Below are positions 23,701 to 36,976 of a DNA stretch of 64,000 nucleotides, one piece after another. The position numbers and the translations under genes are program-made. Every line of letters begins with the position of its first letter. Within the stretch, counting starts at the first letter, position 1. Origin of the DNA: Channa striata (Eukaryota > Chordata > Actinopteri > Anabantiformes > Channidae); assembly GCA_033026295.1 (NCBI GenBank), contig CM065179.1, forward strand, positions 22,313,275-22,377,274, written 5' to 3'. The notes below the pieces were generated by a model. It ran no database searches. It saw only the letters and a program-made list of their open reading frames with translations, and was not told the origin of the DNA.

Positions 23701-26439
23701 GTACCAAAGAAGCACTTTGACTTGGGACAAGCATTTTCCATTTATTTTTTAGACACCTGCAAAAAATAATCAATATACCAACTGATATTAAAACAGTCAT
23801 TACTTGCAGCATGAAATCTGGAAACATGTGGTATGCAGCACTTACTTTAAAACCTGGGCAACTGTGTTGGGTCCATACCACTGACCTATGGGCTTTCCTT
23901 CGCCAACTCCCATCTGGGCTGCAGCAGCATTTAGGAACAAAAGAACAATTTTACACAAACTGTTTCAGAAATGCCTGAGCCTTCATACAAGTAAGGGTTT
24001 AATAGCCACTACTTACCAATCTGATGGATGGAATAATAGCTGTCTTTTTTGTCAATAAAGGCGTTGAGAATACTGATGTACTCTTGTCTTTGTTTCGGGC
24101 TTTTGGCCCATCTCCAGTCTGACAACAAAAAGCCAGTTATCATGCCCATTTAAAAAAAAAGCTCTGTTTCGCTGTAGTCTACACATTCGATAATACCTGC
24201 CAGTGGCACACACTGATTAAATACAGTTTTATCTACGTCTACAAAATGTATGAATGTGCATCAGTGTGTTTTTAGCTGTCTTACCTCTGGCTAAATGTCT
24301 ACGCATCAAGGCCTCACCAAGGATCATCTGGCCACACCGTAACATACATCCCCATCCTGTGTCTGATGTTGGTCCGGTCCCACCTGTAACACATTGAGGA
24401 CTCAGCTGTAAGATCCATTTTGTAACTAGTAAAAACCCAGATGACCCCATCTCAACACTCAGCAAAGGTGGAGGAGAGGAGGTTGGCTCAAAATATGCCC
24501 TTACCAATTGGTTGAAAATTTTTTCTGTATGTGAACCAAAGTCGTGAAGTGACATCTGACAGAATATCATCTTTCTCTACATAAAGAAAATAGAAATTGC
24601 CATATTACAATACATCCAAAGAAGATGGTATATTTTTGCTAATAGAACTGCATACACTAAATATTTTAGAGTCCTACCGGTGAGCGCATTATATTCTTTT
24701 CCTAAGATCCACACAGGGTCCGAGGTCTCTGGAAAATCTTCAAACTCACCAAAACGAAGTGTGTCGTATGTTAAGGTAGCTGCAGAAGAAGACGCAGGCC
24801 AACTGTAAGCTTTAGGAAAATTACAAGGAAGAAACTGCTGGTGATTATTGTATTGTTTATCCACTTGATGCAGCTAATAAAAGGGGAGCTGTCTATCTGA
24901 GACTAAAAACGGAGTACCCATTAGTTGCTTGACAGGAAATCCAGACACACCCAGGTAGAACATTTTGTGAACGCCCATCTCTGAAAAGCATTTAAAACCC
25001 AAGCATCTTTAAATTAACCTTTACATGCATTAGGCAGGGTAAGGAGTGATGGTCCTATGGGATTTAATCGAGTTTGAAGTTCCTGCCAAATGTATTTCAT
25101 AGTGTAATAAACACAATTTAAAAACAAGCCCCATATAGTTTCAGGATTTTGTTTCCATAAAGTTGATGCACGGCTTAGACAGAATTTTTAAATCATTGAT
25201 TAAAGTTGTGCAGCAGAGACCAGAATACTCTGTCTAGTACCTAGAACAGGTAAAGCTCATAAAATGCTAAATCTTATATTTCCCACAGTGTAAATAAATA
25301 CTGCTATTTGTGATACCCCGGCGCTTCCTACTTGGTCTTGATCTTTCAAGCTTCTCAATCCCTTTTTGATGTCTAGTTAGATGTCTGCAGTCTTCTAGCT
25401 TAGCCAAAGATAATCCTGGCAACATCAATACAAGATCTTTCAAATCAGTGTCTTAAGCTTCCAACACGTCCCGCACACCCACAGAGGACATTTTAAAGTT
25501 GCTGTCACAGGCGGGATCGTAGCCTAAGAACTCAGAGAGTGATATGGTATTATAGATCATCCCAAGTAAACTGAACTTAATATGTAACACCTGTTTATTA
25601 ACGTGACCTTTAAAGCCGAAGGAAACATACACTGACAAACGGCATTACCTGGTAATAAATAAGTCGTATGGTAGATATACTTTGAAAAGGTTATGCTCTA
25701 TAGACTTGTCCTTGCAACAAGGTATGAAATTGGGCGGAACAATATTGTGCCCCAGAACAGTACGATGCTGTTAAGATAGAAAAATCCACCAGCTGTAAAG
25801 TAAGTGAAGTAAAAGACAGAAGTCATACAGGGTCACAGCGGCGTTACGGAATGAAGGGGGCATATTTTCAGCCGCCAGCTCGCTGCGTATAACTGCTGTT
25901 ACTGATCCCCACGGGTCTGCTTCATGGCATGTCGCCTCTCTCACTGCTAACCGTGTCCCGGCGCTAGCAGTTGCCTAATAACTGATGTGGTGACAGTGCA
26001 TCGGCTGGAATGTCCGTCTTGGGCGTAACGCTACGTTAGCATAAACAATCTGACTAAGGACAGAGAGGCGAAATATTATCAAGGGAACTCCACAGCGACA
26101 CATGCCATGAACACACTTGGCATCTGGACACCGTGGGCCAAGTCGTACGGCTTCACGAGGAGCTGACAACGCAGGGAAACCACCACGTTTAGCAGTATCA
26201 GCAGGCTAACGTTAGTTAGCAGTTAGCTTTAGTCATCACTTTAACAGGCTAGCGTCACCGAGGCTACAAAGCAATAAGGGGTTTGTGTTGGACCGGAACC
26301 GGCGGTTCATCAGGACAAAGCCGGAGATGTGCTGCCTGGTTTTACACGGCGATGTTGTGATTGTTGTGTGGCCAGACTAGCTTGTTAATAGGCAAAAGAA
26401 ATGATATTTTGCTGGAAAATCTCGCTTACCTGCATCCAT
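20784..26439 (-). CDS. atg4b: Cysteine protease ATG4B
   Basis: Cytosolic C54 peptidase that trims ATG8/LC3/GABARAP precursors and also deconjugates them from lipid. Thirteen exons join in phase: 26439-26430, 24779-24678, 24576-24505, 24383-24285, 24118-24017, 23918-23846, 23065-22986, 22696-22500, 21726-21648, 21525-21380, 21227-21171, 21059-20966 and 20848-20784. They total 1176 nt, or 391 residues (human 393). The first coding exon holds only 10 nt (ATGGATGCAG). The catalytic cysteine is in DTGWGCMLRCGQM, and the Asp and His are in YLDPHTTQPAVEP. ATLTYDTLRFGEFEDFPET follows the start. The tail FFDSEDEEFEILSL keeps the C-terminal LIR motif (FEIL). The exon 8 region (CMPWLDAAAACGE) is variable, as in other ATG4B. 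Residues favour ATG4B over ATG4A. Confidence 0.97.
22150..22475 (+). mobile_element. Degenerate L2-like LINE 3' end
   Basis: In atg4b intron 8 a broken plus-strand frame resembles the end of fish L2-like ORF2 (cf. a WNxLP-like stretch near 22250, with stops). It ends with the typical tail CTTTAGATAAAAGCATGTGCC AAATGACTAAATG. There is no intact coding. Confidence 0.55.
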
Positions 26440-26560
26440 CCCGACGGTCTGCACCCTATCTTGTTTGTTGTTCTCTGCACTCCGACACGCTGGACCAATG
26501 GGAAGAGAGCACTGCTCCGGAATTCTCAGAGAGGCGGAACGTTTCCTTAAACATCCAATA
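26230..26560 (-). promoter_or_regulatory. Putative atg4b promoter and 5' UTR
   Basis: The sequence upstream of the atg4b ATG has raised CpG content (CCGGAACCGGCGG, GCGTCACCGAGG) compared with the flanks and no clear TATA box. Position is the main support. Confidence 0.35.
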
Positions 26561-27660
26561 ACATCAGGAAACGGGGTTATTTATTTTTCCTTTAACCAAT
26601 CAGTAGTGGCTGACGTAGCCTTGGTGCTTCGTGCTGCTGGAAACGTGTGGACGTATTATAAATACGTTTTCGTTTATTTATTACAGTGATCATTCGTTAA
26701 TTTCTTAGACATGACAGTCAAAGTCACTTTGTCTAATACTTTTTTTTTAAAAAATCAGGATTAAGGCACTGCTAGGAAACAAAGAAAACATGGTTATAGT
26801 GTGCATAACATTTGAAACTGTAAGACTCCATATCATTGGTCTTAATGAAAACTATACTATTAAAACATTAAACGTACTGCAGCAGAGTGAAAGTCAGGAG
26901 TAATTTGATGATGTCATTTTTGTAGCCTACAAATAGCTCTGGAAGCTGTTGTGAGCAGGAAGTAGTTATCGAAAGACATAACTTTTCCCAAAAAAAAAAA
27001 AAACCCTAAACTGGGAAGCTCATAAGCATACAGTAAAACTAAAATCCAACTAATCTGGACTGTTAACTGTCCTCAAAAAAGGATTTTAATATACCCGATT
27101 TGTCACAAAACTACACAAATTCTAAATGCCATTAAAATAACAGTAGGTCTGTATAGAGCCATACATACCCTACATTTGATATTAATGTCATTGTGATTGT
27201 CAAGAGCAACAAGGCATTCAAGGCGAGATGCACATTTAAACACTTGAGGTTTAATGCAGACTAGAAATCCTCGATACATTTAGTCAGAAGTTCTTCATTG
27301 AACACCAAAGTGGTGGATGTTTCCCAAAGTCCTCACTTAGACAGTGACACACATTTTACAATGATAACATTTATAATATAAATTTCTTTTCACCTCCTCT
27401 ACCCAACAATTTTCAATATTTGTATTATCCAATTATCCAATATTACCCTTCTTAAAGGTATTGAAATATAGTAAATGTAACGGTACAGTTGTCTGTTCAA
27501 ACGCCAAACACAGCTGGGAGGTGTACACTATACAAGTCAGCTCACACACACATAAAAGCCTTCTGAAGATTTTAATGTAGAATAACTGACTGTACCATAC
27601 CACGTTTTAATAAAATTGCCCTGACGACTTACCTTCTGGACAACAGCTGAAAAGCAAAAT
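26561..27660. other. Intergenic between atg4b and bok
   Basis: AT-rich, no recognised gene. In human THAP4 lies between these two genes; no THAP-like frame is visible here. A perfect hairpin ACGTATT-ATA-AATACGT occurs near 26650, with no known role. Confidence 0.5.
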
Positions 27661-27663
27661 CTG

Positions 27664-27669
27664 TTTATT
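27664..27669 (-). terminator. Possible poly(A) signal of bok
   Basis: TTTATT on the plus strand is AATAAA in the bok direction, about 1.2 kb beyond the stop codon. A nearer signal may be used instead, so this is only one candidate. Confidence 0.35.
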
Positions 27670-28895
27670 GACACATTGTTAATTACAATTACAGGACATG
27701 AGGGATTATTGTAAGAACCATTTATTCAGCTGACTCCAAACATTTGTGTATTTTCTACATCGTCTACTATAACATGTCATATACAAGTGAAGTTATTCAT
27801 GGAATAAATTCTACTTATAAACGGAAATTCTACCAAGTGCTCTAACTCAGAGAAAACCTACAGTAACCTGCGTTTCTGCAACAACATTACAGCAATATAA
27901 AACTACCTAACAGTGACAGGAATATGCACAGCGATAGAGAATTGCACTGAATATACAGAATTGTCTGTAATAAAAATGTGTAGTAGTTCTTAAGCGTAAT
28001 TCATCTTGTTCATTAAGAATTGTGTGCTGTGTGAAATTTGACAGTGAATTATTTTGTAAAAGCAAGGCAGTCACAAGCGTAAATTGTTTTTAGCCCATCA
28101 CTTGAGTTGGATAAAAATTGCAACATTCCAAAGCCAATATCTTAATATAATTTGAGGATATTAAGGAAGTACCCAAACTAAATATGAAGAAAATCTACAT
28201 TATTAAAACACATTGTACCACAGTGTAAACATGAATAAATTATCCAAGCCCCTGTAAAAATGTGATATCTTTTTGACTAATTACTAGAAATGTGATGATG
28301 TGTTTTTCAGACCTAAAACTGTATTTACAGAACATTTTATGGTACATTTGCTGTCATAACCGAGAATAAAAATGAGACAAAACCGTCGTGTTGATGCTTT
28401 AGGATACTACTATTAATTAAGTTGAGAAACATAATGCCTGGGTGGGAAGAAATTGAGATATTATTGTTGTTAGTGAAGCAGAAATACAATACGAGTGAGA
28501 AAAATATTTTTCTCAACAATTTTCTGATGAATGGTCTGGGGGGATCGTGTCAAAATACATTAGTTGCCATTTTGAACCACCAGGGGCAGCCAAAACAGCC
28601 AAACAGGTAGAAAAAAGGGCAGTTGTGCAGTTTCTGGAAATCTGAAGAGCTATAAGCACTTTACATTCACATCAAACATGTGCTTTATAAGCAGTACAAT
28701 ATATAGCAACAATAAATAGACTAGAGGAAGAAGAAGAAGGAAAGTCCACTGTGAATGGGTCTGTGTTCATCAGTAAAGGCTCAGTGCAAATGAGTGTAAA
28801 CTCAAACCAAAGCAGCGAACGCATTAGTGGAGTGGTGCTGCTGGGGAATAGTGCTGGTCCGTCTGCTCCACATCCAGTGTGGGAGTTTGTCTTTG

Positions 28896-31800
28896 TCACT
28901 TCTCCCTCAGGAGGTGCAACACGATGGCCTTTAGATAGTGTCCGAATGCAAAGGCAGCAGACACCAGCCAGTGAGAGCAGAAGCTGGGATCAGTGTTCAC
29001 CACGCATTTTGTTACGTCCACCTGCAGCACAGAGGACAGAGAAGAATGAATGCATACAACAGTGCAAAAACATCTGAGGCAAGTTCTAAAGGGTTTTACA
29101 CAAGGATACTATTTATTTTGGCATCTGCAGTTTTACCCAATTTACCTACTCAGTAATCCGAGCTATATTCACTTGTGTGTAACTAGGGAACTTTCAGAGA
29201 AAATGAAACAGCACACAGAACACCTGGTCCTTCATGTCACAAAATGTTTTTAGGGTTTTTCCTGCACGCTGACATCATCTCTCAGTGTAGAATGATCAGT
29301 TTGTTTTGGGAAAAATAGGTCCCTCATTTGTGCTTCTGAGGTCAGTTACACAATACCTTGCTCTTCATGTTGTCACACTCCATTTATTTTCAACACAAAC
29401 TTGGATGTCATATTTGTGCATGCTCACATTTGTTTGCTCGCTGCAGACAGAATCGTGTTGTTTATCAGACAGGCTTTTCTTCTTCTTGTCTGCAGTGGTT
29501 CCTTAGGTCACATTTTATTACTGTACTATAAACCAAAAAGTTACTGAGCAAATTCAGTTCTTCCTCATCAGTACAACTTCTCATTTCATGAAGTGGCCAA
29601 ATTCCATGTCAGTGCTTGTAACAATAACAACCCTAAACATGAAATTATGTGTTGATGATGGCTAATGTTTTTCATGGAGGCGGAAAGATAAGAGTTAATA
29701 TTCAGAACAAAACCAAAACAAAAGCACTAAAGTAAATCAGTAGAGCCAGCATTGCTTGCATTGTGCACGACTGAGGTTTTAGTTATTGGCATAATCTTTG
29801 GCTCAGAAATGAATCTTAAGCCTCATTTATCATCTCACATTTATCGCTAAATTACAGTCATATTTCTCTCTGAATGACACAGAAACTAATGCACACTTTC
29901 ACACCCAGCAGACTGGACTTTTGAAATGCTCTCCACTCTGGTCTATACCCAAATACCTCATTAACCAGTTACAGATTCAGAACTCAAGTCCAGACAAGGA
30001 CCAGAAGGAGACAACACACTACAGCTGTACTGAAGTCCTTACACTTGTTGCCAGTCAGCTTTCATTTTGTTTTCAAGATTTTTGTACTGCTTCTTAAAGC
30101 CCTTCGTGGTTTGCACCAGCCTGCCTGACTGCTGTGTTTCCAGTGTATGAACCAGTACGTGTTTTCAGATCCTCTTACAGGACACAAAGCTTCACTGAGG
30201 CAGGTTTTAGTGTTTGTGCTCCGAGCCGTGGAACAGTCTGCCTGAAGATCTCAGAACAAAAGTGTTTTCAAAGGCAAACATCATTATTCTCTTTTTTCTT
30301 CTCTTCTGTATTCTCTTTTGTTTTATCAATATTTTAATCTAAATCTATTTAGTTTTATTGTGTTTTATCATTTTTATGATTATAATCAGTCCATTCATTA
30401 TCTGTAACTGCTTATCCTATGTGGGTCACGGGGGGCGAGAGGCGTGGTCCATTCTGGACAGGGTCCCAGAGAGACACACACAGACAAACAAGTATGCACA
30501 CTCACACCTACAGGAAATTTAGAGTCACCAACATCTACATCGTTGGACTGTAGAAGGAAAGCAGAGTACCTGGGAACCCACACAAGCATCGGGCGGGGAA
30601 CACGCAAACTCAACACAGAAAGGCATGAACAGCGTTGTAGCTGTGAGGTGGCAGTGCTGACCCCTCACAACTGTGCTGCCTCCGTCTTATAGCTTTAAAG
30701 TTCTATGTCAGCTTAAGTTATCAACTCCCCTGTGTGCATTATTTTTACTCTTTGGATTGTTTTTATGTGTTAGTGTCCTTGTTTGGTATAATTTTCCTCA
30801 ACTTTTCAATAATCAGTGAAGCACTTTGAGTGACACTAATTTGGTAGGTAAACAGGTAGTTTACAATTGAATTCGGATTTATTGATTGTAAATAAATCAG
30901 GTAAAATAAATAAACAAATGTGTGAATTTTACCCAGCCTCCTCTCCTTTTCAGCCAGGAGGTTAGACTCTTGCGGACAAACTCCCCCATGCAGTCCACAA
31001 TGGTATGGACCATAGCTGGATGACCGTGACGTACGCAGTCCACTGCCAAGGCCCCAGCCACGGCGTACAAAGAAACCACCTTTCCCCATGTCACACCTGA
31101 CAACGACACAAGTATTGAAACAGTCAGAACAAAGGTCAGAGTTCAATCCTCAATCATGCACGTCCCACTGAGTGGTAAAAAAAAAAACCTTTTGATCCAT
31201 GTGGTAAAACAAGAGTGAGTTCTCTTCCTTAATTTCCTTAGTATGTTTCAGGGCAGCGAATGTCTGTGTCAGCAGAAAGATGGATGAACACATTATGAAA
31301 TCTCAGACATTAGGCCTGCATAGCTGTCTGGCTCAGCCAAACACAGGGCTCAGAGCAACAGCCAGGCACTACACCTCAGTAGATTAGAGAGCAGATTGTT
31401 TTTCCAACACAGTCCACATGTGGAGCGAAGCTCTCGGCCCCCACACCATTTACAGTCAAAGCTTCGGACTATTTCTGTTCTGTTTATATGTCCGTCCATC
31501 CTCTGTCACTGTCGTCTGGTTCATTCCCAGAATCTCATAAACGGAGGTCATGTTTCACTTTAATGGTGCAATGTGGAACTCAGCAGATAGTCAACACGGC
31601 TGTCTAAGATTTGGTGAGATAAGAAGAGACTAATGGTATTAAGTGTCCTGAAAAGAAAACATTAAAGAAATGAAACAGATCTGACTTGTCTGTCCCACCT
31701 CATGGAAAATGGGCAGAGTGGGAGATATTTAAAAGAGAAGTAGCATGTCCCTCTTGGAAAAGATAAGGCTGAGTTTTTTTAAGAGTAGAAACGTGCAAAT

Positions 31801-34800
31801 ATATACACTGTTCTCAACTGCTGAACTTATTGTTCTGTCATTTTACAGTTAAACTGTATATTGCAGTGCATCATGGGTAAAAACAATTACAGACCCTAAC
31901 AGCATTTTTCCACAAGAACATATGGTACAATCACAGGCAAGTTGTATGTGGACTGTAGATGATGCACGTTACAGCTGAAAACTGTGGGCGGTAGAATTTG
32001 AACGAGGAACAAGAGCATTTGATGATCGAAGCAGCGGAGCAATAGAAATTTGTCTGGTGAGAACAAAGGAGAATAGGGTGGGAAGGACATCCTTATCAAA
32101 ACAGAGAGACGTCTGTCCTAAGGGCAGAGGGGAGCGGGCATCGGCCTGCTACAGTCCGACCCGCACACACCAGCCAGAGGACCCGGGTCCACCACAGCCT
32201 CCGTTTTCTGACCGGTGAGGATTGTATTAGTTGTGTGTGTTGCGACCTACTTCCTACTTCGGCTTGGACAGCTTCATTTTCATTTTGTAAGGGCAAATGT
32301 TTAGTTTGTCTTCTACAGGCATTTTCACGTACAACAACTGTGAGCAGTTTTGTCATTAACTTTCTTTTTATGTAATTTTATGATTTGCAGATATTGCATT
32401 GGGACCAATGCAACAATGTCAACACAAGAAGTGGGAAAGTGCAAAAGTCGATCTTTGTTTCTCTTCAGGCAAGTGGACATTAATGGCTTTGAGCATAAGT
32501 CATAAACCATACAAAAGATGAGGACTCTTATCTCAGGTTCTCAAAGCTATGTTAAACTGTTTACTTTTAATAAAGGTGTTTGTTTTTTGCAGTTATGACT
32601 CTTGCTTTATTTAACAGGTGAAGAGAAACTAATGCAGTGTCGATTTTGGATCATTTTTGATTCAAGGTGTAATTTACAACACTTCTGATTATGTATTGGA
32701 AAAGCTGCTACTGTAAAAAGAAAAAGTTACCTGTAAAGAATTTTACAACAACACATTGTTTCGTGAACTATTTTACGAGACTATTGGCCACTTTTTTGAT
32801 AGGTAATTTTTATAGAATACAAGATGAAGTTGTAAACTAGATTACAGTACAGTGCTGTAATTTGAAATACACCAAAACCCTGTAAAATACAGTATATCCA
32901 GTTGTATACTGTAATTCTTTTTACAGTAATTTAGTGCATATTTTACAAGATTTTTAGAATTTTAAACAGTATTACATTAATATGTAATGACCATGACATA
33001 ATGGTGCAGGGACAACGATTTATTCCGGAAGATGTCAAGGATGGAAATTTAGACAAAGAAAAGACAGGAAATTCATGGAAACTGAGGTCCTGTGTTACTA
33101 TGGCAACTTGGTGTGGAAAAACACGGCTGGTAAAGTTGACTTTAATCGCTTTATGTACTGATGAGTGGTCAGCACATAACACTGCATCATTAGATTGTTA
33201 AATATCTACGGCTGCAACAAAGCTGTAAAATAAATATAGTGGAGAAAAGTAACATAAAATGGAAATACAGTAAAATACAGTTCACCTGCCACCTCTGATT
33301 GTAACTGAGTATAAGTGTTTCTTCTTTAGAAATGGTTAAATTTAGAATGCAATTATGTCACGGATGCATTTCATTATTTTACTCTAACCTTTACTTCCAC
33401 TCTGATCATTTACGGACATTTGTACTTGCTGAACGTACATTGGTAGTATGTCAGCCAACTGTATAAGACACGCACTTCAAATCAGTTTGAACCACATCCA
33501 TTTTCCGAGACTGAGTGAGTGGAAAGTCACTGTGTGGATGTCCTACACGGCTTTTGTTATAAATGTTGCTTGGATGGGGCCCCACATGACTAAACTAGAG
33601 TTCACCAGCTTTGGGGCTTTGGAGGGACAGACTTGTGTTTAAAAAATTTGTCAAAGTGGCTGCAGCAGAGAGGATAGTGTGGAGGTAAAACACACGGTAG
33701 GCTTACTGGAGTTTTAAGATCAGCTTTAAAGAACATGTGGTGTCCCATCTGGAAAGAATCCACAAACTGAAATTTGCTGCTAAACGATTTATTGTTTTGA
33801 TTGGCCACATCACACACTTTGAGTCCTGCCTCTCATATTAAACTCCAGCTCATTACTGAAAGATACAGTATATTGTGTAATAGGACTAGTGTGATGGAAA
33901 TGTGAGTTAAGCGATTGTTAAACAGCACAGAAATCACCAAAGCCCTCTAATCAGACGAGCGGATTAAGCGGAGTGATTCTCAGCTCTGAATCTGCTCGTT
34001 CAAATAAACGTAAGCGGCGTCCAACCTTTCAACTCCAAAACCTAAAAAAAAAAAACACGGTGTGCTTCTGTTTGTTGTGACAGGAACATTATCTGAAACA
34101 GGACCAATTCTAAATAAAAACGGAAAATTATGGCCACAGATGTACATTATGGATCAAATGTTTGAACTCCAACAGAACACTGGAAATCACGGACAATGAT
34201 ATGGATTTCACTGAGAAACGTTCTCACTGAGCTGAATCAAGGGGTGTTTGAAGGAAGCCATTTGTGCCACAAATAAACCAACACGGAAGGACAATTTGGA
34301 TTGTTCTCCAAATGATTTGCATGAGATCAAAACGTTTGCTCGTAACACCTGTTACACAACAATACCACAATTATCACTCATTTTTTAAATCCATTAACTG
34401 CTCTCCTTTTAAACCCGTTTTTGAAATTTTCACTGCCTTTTAAGCTGCCCGAGAGTCCGGTGAAGCTTTTCTGCACATTTGAAACAGGCCACACTGTACT
34501 TGACTCCACTGTGTTACATTAGACCAGAGTCTATCTCATCCTGCGCTGCTGCATGGTGAATGATGTGGGATGTGTTATCAGTGCACGGTGTGACGTTTGT
34601 GTCCAAGCTCATACACATAAGAGAAGTTTGTGGTTACAATCTACTGCTGCCCATGACTTCCTCTTCTCACGTCTAGGCGGTAAGTGCTCTACGGCCAGTG
34701 CGCTGCTCGTATTGTCAGCTGTTAAAATGACACTAAAGCCCCGCAACAATTGACTTTTATGAGTAAATGCCCAGATGCTGCATTCAGAAATTTCACAGCA

Positions 34801-36613
34801 CGTTTGGATTCATGGGGATGCAACTATAATTATATAAACTATAATTGATAAATACTATAATTTTTTAGGTAACAACCCGCTTTTCTGAGCCACTTTGTCC
34901 ATTTTAAGGACCAGACTGACCTGACATTCTACACCTCTAATTGCCTTCGCAGCAGATTGCTTTGTTACACCCTGAGGAGTGAGACAGCTGAGATTCATGA
35001 CTTAACAGTCAGGGTGGGGTCCAAAAACTGCCTGCAACACTCACTCGCTCAAGCAACAAATTAACCTAATATGGAGCGAGTGTTTCCCTGGGTTTCCTTT
35101 CCTGTGAGGGGATAATGAGAGCAGCCAAATTGTTTCTGACTGACGGGAGAATCCTGTGGTCAGGCTCTGTGAGAAGTATTTACATGAGCATGTTCAACAA
35201 AACCAGCATGAAAAGAAGAAGTAATGTGAGGATACCACAGTTTACTGGGTTTGCCACAAGCTCCAGAGTTCCTCCCTCGAAGTGACGCCCAAACAAGGAC
35301 TTCCCTAAATGAGCAAACGTCTTCCCTTTGTTTTCAAGTCTGCACAGGTTCAGCCTCTAAAGCTGGCGCCCGCAGGCACCCAGGTGTTTATGGGTACCCA
35401 CCTGTGGAGAAGATGTCTGCAGCCACAGCAAGGAAGGCGTCGGAAACCACGCTCTCCGAGGCCACTGTGATGTTGAGCTGACGCGCTACGTTGCGGTAAA
35501 TGTTGGGTCGAAGGTACTCCAGCTCCCCACCTGGCCAAGAGAAAAGACCCAGTCCCAGTGTTTAATGGACGATCATTCTGGGTTGGCCTGCATTTAAGAC
35601 AAACCCACAGGAGAAGGGAGCTCTCCAAAGTATTTCAACCTGTAAACACCTTCCAAATCTGATCCCCTCGGACTGCTTTTTTATTTGTGAGCTTCGGATC
35701 CTTCAGATCTTTGCCACATATTTTAGCCTGACAAGTTTCCCACGTGTGTCCACCTCAGCCCCTGGGATTTGGAAGAAACAGTCTCCCTTTGTGTTAGATG
35801 CGACTTTCCAGTGAATTGCATAACTACTTAATCTGCTGGTGGGTTGACAGCCACAAATGGGGGAAACTGGAACAAGCATCTGTGCTCTGTCACTTTTCCT
35901 GTGGGCCAAACACCCAGACAGGGAAATAATCCTAATGTGAAACGCTCTCCTGGAATTTTCCAGGGATTCCCTGGAATCACCTTCTGAATGATGGGGTTTT
36001 ATGTTAACCAGGATTATTTAGAAACGCTGAGGGGCCACGAGTCCTGACCGTTTTACATTAGGATGTTAATTTTGCAGTTTTCTGATGACTGAATAAAAAC
36101 ATCACTTCGGTTTGTCCTCTCCCCCACCAGGAATTATTGCCAACACCGTCCAATTTAAGGTGCAAAACCTGACAACACCCACTACGAGACTCTTTACTGG
36201 CTGCAATGTAAACTGCACTGGTCGTCAGGGTCCAAGGAAAAATAACAAGGCCATAAATCTCCAAACCATCCGTTTATGTGGGAGAAAGAGCCGATAGAAA
36301 TTAAGGAACTAAAGCACAATAAACCTCATGGGGCCATATAAGCCCCTTGATGAAGGCAGAACTACTTGTGGAGTTTTGGAAGTCCAACCCAGAACTTACC
36401 CAGCCACAGCAGGACCGAGGAGATTTCTCCCAGACTCCCCCCTGACGCAGCCAGTCCGTGCTCATACTTGGACCAGCCGATCCCGGCTCGGTTCAGCCTG
36501 GAGTGGATGTAGTCCCTGCACAGCGCTTTGGCCTGGGACACCAGCTCCTTGTCGGTGGGTGAGCGGTCGAAGACATCCGAGGCGAACACGGAGGAGCGGC
36601 GCAGCATGTCCAT
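28896..36613 (-). CDS. bok: BCL2-related ovarian killer (BOK)
   Basis: Pro-apoptotic multidomain BCL2-family protein that permeabilises the outer mitochondrial membrane and is tied to the ER. Four exons join in phase: 36613-36400, 35530-35402, 31096-30933 and 29021-28896. They total 633 nt, or 210 residues. The start MDMLRRSSVFASDVFDRSP and KELVSQAKALCRDYIHSRL are typical. The BH3 region reads LLWLGGELEYLRP, with Gly where other BOK proteins have Asp (GDE). The BH1 part is GVTWGKVVSLYAVAGALAVD, and BH2 includes RRGGWVDVTKCVVNTDP. The C-terminal hydrophobic anchor region is HWLVSAAFAFGHYLKAIVL, ending HLLREK. Intron 2 is about 4.3 kb. Neighbours are farp2 and atg4b, as in human 2q37 but without STK25 and THAP4. 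Confidence 0.95.
30030..30310 (+). mobile_element. Degenerate LINE C-terminal fragment
   Basis: In bok intron 3 a plus-strand frame with stops reads LPVSFHFVFKIF, LLLKALRGLHQPA and later SLRQVLVFVLRAVEQSA. This is the end of an L2-like ORF2 (compare LHWLPIK...FKTLLLTYK...LNGQAPSYL in the agxt intron element). It is decayed. Confidence 0.6.
30385..30690 (+). repeat. Common teleost interspersed repeat
   Basis: Contains the well-known fish repeat phrases: TATCTGTAACTGCTTATCCT, GGGTCACGGGGGGC, ACTCACACCTACAGG-AATTTAGAGTCACC, TTGGACTGTAGAAGGAAAGC and CACGCAAACTCAACACAGAA AGGC. It is diverged. It lies in bok intron 3 just after the LINE fragment. The family name is not assigned. Confidence 0.7.
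31097..35401. other. bok intron 2
   Basis: Large intron of 4.3 kb. Between about 32690 and 32960 there are many CTGTAAAA / TTTTACAG words in both orientations, like the palindrome-rich body of a small non-autonomous transposon. The 66-codon frame at 33001-33201 has no resemblance I know. The rest shows nothing. Confidence 0.5.
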
Positions 36614-36840
36614 GCCCCCGACATGCAGCCTCCCCCCTTCTCCCCGACTCTCGCGGACAGGACGCGCTGTGGGGACGAGCCTGCACAACCAACCGGCCGG
36701 TCACTCTGTGCGCATCGTCCGGGCTGGAGACGCCGGAGGGTCTGAGGTGTGTTACCCGGCAGGTAACGGGACCATCCTAAGCGGAACGGGGCTTTGGATT
36801 CGGGACTGCGGGGAGCTGAGCAGCCGTAAAAAAAAATGCT
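36614..36840 (-). promoter_or_regulatory. bok 5' flank
   Basis: Sequence upstream of the bok ATG is GC-rich with several CpGs (CCCCCGACATGC, GACTCTCGCGGACAGGACGCG). This is probably 5' UTR and promoter; the transcription start is not determined. Confidence 0.4.
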
Positions 36841-36955
36841 CAGCAGCTCCCAGTCTGACGGGCTTTCCTTCTAAGGGCACTTAGTGTGGAGTCCAAAGGC
36901 GGAGAGATAAGCAGAAGCACGCTAACCCCACCCCTCCGCCCCATCCCGACCCAAC

Positions 36956-36976
36956 GCACACACACACACACACACA
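36956..36976. repeat. (CA)n microsatellite
   Basis: About ten CA units upstream of bok. Confidence 0.9.

Noticed and set aside
26561..28895. Search for THAP4 between bok and atg4b
   Set aside because: No C2CH zinc-finger-like or nitrobindin-like frame found on either strand.
33001..33201. 66-codon plus-strand frame in bok intron 2
   Set aside because: No recognisable motif, no splice or poly(A) context; likely chance.
36328..36780. Plus-strand open frame of 150 codons
   Set aside because: Antisense of bok exon 1 and its GC-rich flank; no family resemblance.
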